A stretch of 64,000 nucleotides of DNA, from contig NC_006513.1 of the NCBI RefSeq assembly GCF_000025965.1, forward strand, positions 1,302,001 through 1,366,000, read 5' to 3'. Positions 57,969 to 64,000 of the stretch are shown piece by piece; the first letter of the stretch is position 1, and each line of letters begins with the position of its first letter. Source of the stretch: Aromatoleum aromaticum EbN1. GTDB taxonomy: Bacteria > Pseudomonadota > Gammaproteobacteria > Burkholderiales > Rhodocyclaceae. The translations under genes were made by a program, and so were the position numbers. The notes under the pieces are model-generated. The model was given only the letters and a program-made list of their open reading frames with translations. It was not told where the DNA came from and did not search any database.

Positions 57969-58244
57969 ATGCGCTACTCATCTCAAGTCAAACCCATCAG
58001 CTACCTCAAGGCCAACGCCGCCGAGGTGCTGGCGCAGCTTGCCGAGCAGCGGCAGCCCCTGGTCATCACGCAGAACGGGGAAGCCAAGGCCGTTCTGCAG
58101 GACGTCGCCTCGTTTGAGGAGACCCAGGAAACCCTGGCGCTGCTGAAGCTCCTGGCGCTCGGTAATCAGGACGTGGAAGCCGGTCGTGTCAAACCCGTGA
58201 CCGAGGTCGTAGCTCGCCTGCGCGGCAAGCGTGCAACAGGCTGA
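57969..58244 (+). CDS. Type II antitoxin, Phd/YefM-like
   Basis: 91 residues from ATG at 57969. VKPISYLKANAAEVLAQLAE and PLVITQNGEAKAVLQD match the Phd/YefM fold. The tail binds the toxin. Stop and toxin start overlap (TGATG). Confidence 0.88.
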   Translation: MRYSSQVKPISYLKANAAEVLAQLAEQRQPLVITQNGEAKAVLQDVASFEETQETLALLKLLALGNQDVEAGRVKPVTEVVARLRGKRATG

Positions 58245-58585
58245 TGGCCGGCACGCCGACCAGGTACGAAGTGCTGCTCACCCAGGGGGCAGAGCAGGAC
58301 CTGGAATCGATTCACGACTACATCACCGAGTTCGACTGCCTGGCGAACGCAAACTACGTGCTCGACCAGCTGCTGGAAGTCGTGGAAAGCCTCGCACAGT
58401 TCCCCGAGCGAGGCAGCTACCCGAAGGAGTTGGTGCCGCTGGGCATCAAGGAGTACCGGCAAACCGCGTTCAAGCCTTACCGGGTGATTTACCGCGTCAC
58501 GGGCAGCCAAGTCGTCGTTTACCTGATCGTCGACGGCCGCCGGGACATGCAGTCGGTGCTGGCTCGCCGATTGCTCGGCACGTGA
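58244..58585 (+). CDS. Type II toxin, RelE/ParE family
   Basis: 113 residues. YEVLLTQGAEQDLESIHDYI, FPERGSYPKELVPLG, YRQTAFKPYRVIYRV and the final DGRRDMQSVLARRLL are RelE/ParE features. Acts on ribosome-bound mRNA or gyrase; which is not decided by sequence. Full length and apparently intact. Confidence 0.88.
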   Translation: MAGTPTRYEVLLTQGAEQDLESIHDYITEFDCLANANYVLDQLLEVVESLAQFPERGSYPKELVPLGIKEYRQTAFKPYRVIYRVTGSQVVVYLIVDGRRDMQSVLARRLLGT

Positions 58586-58626
58586 AGCTGCAGCAACCCG
58601 CGCCGCTCGACCCGCGGCCGAACCCG

Positions 58627-59427
58627 TCACATCCCGCGGAACGCGGGCTTGCGCTTTTCGAGGAAAGCGGTGATGCCTTCGACGAAGTCGTCGGTGGCGC
58701 TGCAGCGGCCGAACGCTTCGGCTTCGCTCTCCAGTTGCGATTCGATCTGGGCGTCGTACGAGCTCGCGACGAGGCGCTTGATTTCGCCATAGGCTTCGCG
58801 CGGGCCTGCCTGCAGCCGGGCGACGAGCTTGTCGGTCTCGCCGTCGAGTTCGGCGGGCGGCAGCACGCGGTTGACGAGGCCGAGGCGCAACGCTTCGGCC
58901 GCATCGAAACGCTCGGCGAGCAGCAGCAGTTCCAGCGCCTTGCGGCTGCCGACGACGCGCGGCAGGAAATACGTCAGGCCGCCGTCGGCCGCGAGGCCGA
59001 TCGATGAATACGCGGTCGTGAATTTGGCGCTGTCGGCGCACAGCGCCAGATCGCAGCCGAGCATCAGCGACAGGCCGAAGCCGGCGCACGCGCCGCGAAC
59101 TTTCGCGATGACGGGCTGGTGCAGCGACTGGAGGATCTCGACGGCCGGGTTGATGTGCTTCTCGATGATCGCGCGGAAAGCCACCATGCGCGCCTGCGGG
59201 GCGAGGTGGAACTGCGTCGCGAAGTCCTTCAGGTCGCCTCCTGCCATGAAATGATCACCCGCGCCGACGATGACGACGACGTCGACATCTTTGAGATCGC
59301 GCAACTCCCGCACGACACCCAGCAGGTCCTGCATCATCTCGATCGACAAGGCGTTGAGCTGCGCAGGGCGGTTGAGCGTGAGCGTGGCGACGCGGTTCGA
59401 GACGTCGAGCAGTACGGTATCGGCCAT
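58627..59427 (-). CDS. Enoyl-CoA hydratase/isomerase
   Basis: 266-residue crotonase: AGDHFMAGGDLKDFA oxyanion loop and VRGACAGFGLSLMLGCDLA. Catalytic acidic residues at the usual positions are not clear, so hydratase or isomerase remains open. Third gene after the thiolase in the beta-oxidation block. Confidence 0.9.
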   Translation of the reverse strand: MADTVLLDVSNRVATLTLNRPAQLNALSIEMMQDLLGVVRELRDLKDVDVVVIVGAGDHFMAGGDLKDFATQFHLAPQARMVAFRAIIEKHINPAVEILQSLHQPVIAKVRGACAGFGLSLMLGCDLALCADSAKFTTAYSSIGLAADGGLTYFLPRVVGSRKALELLLLAERFDAAEALRLGLVNRVLPPAELDGETDKLVARLQAGPREAYGEIKRLVASSYDAQIESQLESEAEAFGRCSATDDFVEGITAFLEKRKPAFRGM

Positions 59428-59512
59428 CGGGTTGAATCTCCAGGACAGGCGCTCGCGGGCCGGGGGTTTCTGGCCGCGGCACGCGACATATCGGGTAAAA
59501 GGGGCGGAAAGT

Positions 59513-60712
<1,200 letters not shown>

Positions 60713-60724
60713 GTCGTCCCCCTC

Positions 60725-63118
60725 TCAGTTGCGCAGCGGCTTGCCCGTCTCGAGCAGGTGCGCGATGCGCTGCTGTGTTTTTTCGGTTTTCAGCAGCTCG
60801 ACGAACAGCGCACGCTCGACGTCGAGGATCCACTGCTCGCCGACCTGCGCGTTGGACTCGACTTCGCCGCCGCACAGCGCAGTCGCCGCCGCCTTCGCGA
60901 CCTTGTAGTCGTGTTCCGAGATGAAGCCGCCTTCGGCCATGTTGACGAGCATCAGCTCGCAGGTCGCGATGCCGTTGCGCCCCGCGACCGTCACCGCGCG
61001 GTTGACCAGCGGCGGGCGCCAGCCGGCCTCAAACATCGCCCGCGCGCGAGCAATCGCGACGTAGAGCAGTTCGCGCGCATGCATCACGACATCGTCCGAA
61101 GGTTGCGCGAAGCCGAGTTGCACCGCCTCGAGCGCGCTTTTCGCGACGGTTGCCATCGCGATCGTCTGGAAGCTCTGCTGGATGAACGGGAACACGTCGC
61201 GCCCCGCGGCGTGCTGCGCGCGCCGGTGCGCCTGCAGCGCGAATTCCTTGCTGCCGCCGCCGGCCGGAATCAGGCCGACGCCGGCTTCGACGAGCCCGAC
61301 GTAGCTCTCGAGCGCGAGCACGCGGTGCGCCGCATGCATCGCGAACTCGCAGCCGCCGCCGAGCGCCATCCCCTCGACTGCGGCGACGACCGGCACCTGC
61401 GCGTGGCGGATCGCCATCGACACCTGCTGGAACTTCGCGACCTTGCCATCCAGGAGCCCGAACTCGCCGGCCTTGCACGCTTCGGCGACCTGCTGCAGGT
61501 TTGCGCCGACTGCGAACGGCGCGTCGTGCCACAGCACGACGCCGTCGAGATCCGTCTCGGCGCGCGCAATCGCTTCGAGCATGCCGTCGATGACTTCGTC
61601 GCCGATCGCGTGCAGCTTCGCCTTGAACGACAGAATGCCGATGCGCGCGTCGACGTCCGGGCGCGTCCACAGCCGCACGCCGCTCGCGTCGTCGCCGTTC
61701 TCCCACAGCGTCTCGCCGCGGTCGGCCGGCGCTTCGCCGAGCAGCGCGTCGGGGTAGAGCTGGCGGCGATAGACCGGCAGCGTCGGGCGCGCCTTGAGGA
61801 CGTTGTCGCGTGCGGAATACGAGCCCGCCGCCTCATGCACACTCCCGCGCAGAAACACCCACGCCGGCAGCGGCTCTTTCGCCATTGCGCGGCCGGCGTC
61901 GATGTCCATCTGGATCGCTTTCGCGACGTCCGCCCAGCCCGCGGCCTGCCAGGTCTCGAACGGTCCGCGCGTCCAGCCGAAACCCCAGCGCATTGCCAGG
62001 TCGATGTCGCGCGCGCTGTCGGCGATCTCCTCGAGATGCACTGCGCAGTAATGGAACAGGTCGCGGAAGATCGCCCACAGGAACTGCGCCTCGGGCAGCC
62101 CGCTCGCGCCGAGCCACGCGAACTTCTCGGCCGTGTTCAGCGTTTGCAGCGCGGTCGCGACTTCCGACACGATATCGCCGCGGCTCGGGCGGTAGTCGCC
62201 CGTCTTCCGGTCGAGCACGAGGATCTTCTTGCCGTCCTTGCGGTAGATGCCGGCGCGCGTCTTCTGCCCGAGCGCACCTTTCGCGATCAGCGCCTGCAGC
62301 CAGTCCGGCTGCTTGAAGTACCCGTGCCACGGGTCATCAGGCAGCGTCTCGCCCATCGTGTCGATGACGTGCGCGAGCGTGTCGAGACCGACGACGTCCG
62401 CGGTGCGGTAAGTCGCGCTTTTCGGCCGGCCGATCAACGGGCCGGTCAGCGCGTCGACTTCGTCGAAGCCGAGGCCGAGCCGCGTGGTGTGGTGCATCAC
62501 CGCGAGGATCGAGAACACGCCGACCCGGTTCGCGACGAAGTTCGGCGTGTCCTTCGCACGCACGATCGACTTGCCGAGCCGCGTCACCAGCCACGCTTCG
62601 AGCGCGTCGAGCATCAATGGGTCGGTCGCGGGCGCCGGGATCAGCTCGACGAGCGCCATGTAGCGCGGCGGGTTGAAGAAATGCACGCCGCAGAAGCGCG
62701 ACCGCAGCGCTTCGGGCAGCCCTTCGGCAAGCGTCGCGATCGACAGGCCCGACGTGTTCGATGCGAAGATCGCGTCCGGTCGCAGATACGGCGCGGCTTT
62801 CGCGTACAGGTCGCGCTTCCATTCGAGCTTCTCGGCGATCGCCTCGATGACGAGATCGCAGTCACGCAGCCGTTCGAGGTCGCTGTCGTAGTTCGCGGCG
62901 TCGATATGGCTGGCGCGGACCGCAGCCGCGAGCGGCGCCGGGTCGAGCTTTGTCAGGCCGCCGATCGCGCGGTCGACGACGCGGTTCGGCGGACCGTCCT
63001 TCGCCGGCAGGTCGAACAGCACGACCGGCACATCGGCGTTCGCGCAATGCGCCGCGATCTGTGCCCCCATGACGCCGGCGCCGAGGACGGCGACCTTGCG
63101 GATGATCAGCTTGCTCAT
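60725..63118 (-). CDS. 3-hydroxyacyl-CoA dehydrogenase with enoyl-CoA hydratase domain
   Basis: 797 residues. N-terminal Rossmann domain (VAVLGAGVMGAQIAAHC), HCDH signature HFFNPPRYMALVE, C-terminal HCDH domain, then a crotonase domain from about residue 520 (VEGMALGGGCEFAM). Domain order is dehydrogenase first, unlike FadB/FadJ; it resembles FadN-like enzymes. Second and third steps of beta-oxidation. Confidence 0.94.
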   Translation of the reverse strand: MSKLIIRKVAVLGAGVMGAQIAAHCANADVPVVLFDLPAKDGPPNRVVDRAIGGLTKLDPAPLAAAVRASHIDAANYDSDLERLRDCDLVIEAIAEKLEWKRDLYAKAAPYLRPDAIFASNTSGLSIATLAEGLPEALRSRFCGVHFFNPPRYMALVELIPAPATDPLMLDALEAWLVTRLGKSIVRAKDTPNFVANRVGVFSILAVMHHTTRLGLGFDEVDALTGPLIGRPKSATYRTADVVGLDTLAHVIDTMGETLPDDPWHGYFKQPDWLQALIAKGALGQKTRAGIYRKDGKKILVLDRKTGDYRPSRGDIVSEVATALQTLNTAEKFAWLGASGLPEAQFLWAIFRDLFHYCAVHLEEIADSARDIDLAMRWGFGWTRGPFETWQAAGWADVAKAIQMDIDAGRAMAKEPLPAWVFLRGSVHEAAGSYSARDNVLKARPTLPVYRRQLYPDALLGEAPADRGETLWENGDDASGVRLWTRPDVDARIGILSFKAKLHAIGDEVIDGMLEAIARAETDLDGVVLWHDAPFAVGANLQQVAEACKAGEFGLLDGKVAKFQQVSMAIRHAQVPVVAAVEGMALGGGCEFAMHAAHRVLALESYVGLVEAGVGLIPAGGGSKEFALQAHRRAQHAAGRDVFPFIQQSFQTIAMATVAKSALEAVQLGFAQPSDDVVMHARELLYVAIARARAMFEAGWRPPLVNRAVTVAGRNGIATCELMLVNMAEGGFISEHDYKVAKAAATALCGGEVESNAQVGEQWILDVERALFVELLKTEKTQQRIAHLLETGKPLRN

Positions 63119-63269
63119 GCGAGTTCTCCAGATCCTGGCTCGCCCCGAATGACCGGCCCGGAACGGGCCGATGCACGAGGGGAAATCCCGCCATCGTTTC
63201 AGTGGAACCGGCCGGCCCGGGCCGGCACTGCGCGGGGGCGAAGCACACCCCCGGTGTTCGCCGCGGCGA

Positions 63270-64000
63270 TCAGAACGCCATCGAGTACTGCGCGCCGAAG
63301 AGCCAGACGTCGGTCTCGTATTCGCCGGTCACGCGCCCGCGTCCTGCCGCGCTCTGGTCGTTGTCGATCTTCGTGTCGCGCACGTAGAGATAAGCGCCGC
63401 CGACATCGAGCGTCGTCGTCTTCGTCGCTTTCCACTGCGCGCCGAGCGCATACCAGGTGCGATCGTTGTCCGGCAGCGCGACGAGCCGGCGGTCCCGGCT
63501 CCTCACCGGCGCCTGGTCGTAGGCGACGCCGAACTTCAGCTTCCATGCGTCGTTGAGCTTGTAGTTCGCGCCGAGCGCGACGCGCCAGCTGTCGCGATAA
63601 TCGGTGTCGAGCGTCTGCACCGTGACGCCCGACAGCGGCCCCGAGCGGCGGTCGATATCGACTTTCCTGATGCTGCTCCAGCCCGTCCACGACAGGTCGC
63701 CGAGCATTTCCCAGCGCTCGTCGATCTTCTGCGCGACGCTCATGATCAGCGTGTCGGGCAGATCGACATCGGCGCGGGCCTTGCCGTTGCTCGTCTGCGG
63801 CACCCGGCCCGCGAGCGTCCCCTTGAGCTTCAGGTCGCCTTCGAGCTCGTGCTCGATTCTCGATCGGTACGAGACACCGATTTTCATCGACGGCGACGGC
63901 GTGAACAGCACGCCGATGTTCCAGCCCCACGCATCGGAGTCGACGTCGAGCGTCGCGAATGTCGTGGCGAGGCCGGGCGCGACCGCGGCGATGCGCTCGT
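63270..64000 (-). CDS. FadL/OmpP1-type outer membrane transporter, N-terminus beyond window
   Basis: Last about 243 residues visible. Alternating beta strands (SMKIGVSYRSRIEH, WRVALGANYKLND, WKLKFGVAYDQAP, TWYALGAQWKATK) and the final aromatic residue (YSMAF stop) are outer-membrane barrel features. Reading upstream of 63911 stays open (DAWGWNIGVLFTP). Probably brings long-chain fatty acids or aromatics to the adjacent beta-oxidation genes. Confidence 0.85.
   Translation of the reverse strand, partial: ERIAAVAPGLATTFATLDVDSDAWGWNIGVLFTPSPSMKIGVSYRSRIEHELEGDLKLKGTLAGRVPQTSNGKARADVDLPDTLIMSVAQKIDERWEMLGDLSWTGWSSIRKVDIDRRSGPLSGVTVQTLDTDYRDSWRVALGANYKLNDAWKLKFGVAYDQAPVRSRDRRLVALPDNDRTWYALGAQWKATKTTTLDVGGAYLYVRDTKIDNDQSAAGRGRVTGEYETDVWLFGAQYSMAF

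Overview
The window reads as a chromosome segment of a high-GC Gram-negative betaproteobacterium. The closest fit is a denitrifying Rhodocyclales member of the Aromatoleum/Azoarcus/Thauera type. Signs of this are the type IV pilus pilMNOPQ-aroK-aroB-dgt-gltB-gltD order, the divergent cyaY / lptM-lysA pair, a rmlBACD cluster, a FadL/beta-oxidation block, and a complete quinohemoprotein amine dehydrogenase locus. Species assignment is inference from gene content only. No rRNA, tRNA, CRISPR or insertion sequence was seen.

Region 1 (1-12600) is an amine oxidation locus. On the minus strand, qhpA (diheme alpha subunit), qhpD (radical SAM maturase), qhpC (gamma subunit, precursor of the cysteine tryptophylquinone, CTQ), qhpB (beta subunit), qhpF (ABC exporter) and qhpE (subtilisin-like leader protease, cut by the window edge) make and mature a periplasmic amine dehydrogenase. 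Behind it lies the AraC-type regulator qhpR. On the plus strand come two U32-family proteins that resemble UbiV and UbiU, then an AldB/ExaC-type aldehyde dehydrogenase that would oxidise the aldehyde product. A 23-bp repeated element occurs as a direct-repeat pair upstream of qhpA and again upstream of the U32 pair, with almost the same spacing to a possible -10 element, so both operons probably form one regulon. I propose, as a hypothesis, that the U32 pair provides an oxygen-independent hydroxylation step for CTQ biogenesis or a related step. This is the most interesting signal in the window.

Region 2 (12600-27999) is core metabolism: glmU-glmS (amino sugars), a MaoC-phosphotransacetylase fusion with ackA (acyl-phosphate metabolism), gltB-gltD (glutamate synthase) and aroK-aroB-dgt. 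A 93-bp tandem duplication covers the 3' end of gltD.

Region 3 (28000-45000) has the type IV pilus assembly genes pilM-N-O-P-Q, a divergent class A penicillin-binding protein, cyaY / lptM-lysA, rmlB-A-C-D (dTDP-rhamnose), dacB, a small membrane protein and ubiD.

Region 4 (44800-58600) is mixed: an orphan ribbon-helix-helix antitoxin with a decayed PIN toxin, a large Ig-like lipoprotein, pyrF, ubiC-ubiA, recG, ridA, a DUF218 protein, wrbA, a pirin and a cupin, a DUF1835-like protein, and an intact Phd/RelE-type toxin-antitoxin pair.

Region 5 (58600-64000) is a minus-strand fatty-acid or aromatic-acid beta-oxidation block: a FadL-type outer membrane protein (cut by the window edge), a 3-hydroxyacyl-CoA dehydrogenase/enoyl-CoA hydratase fusion, a thiolase and an enoyl-CoA hydratase.
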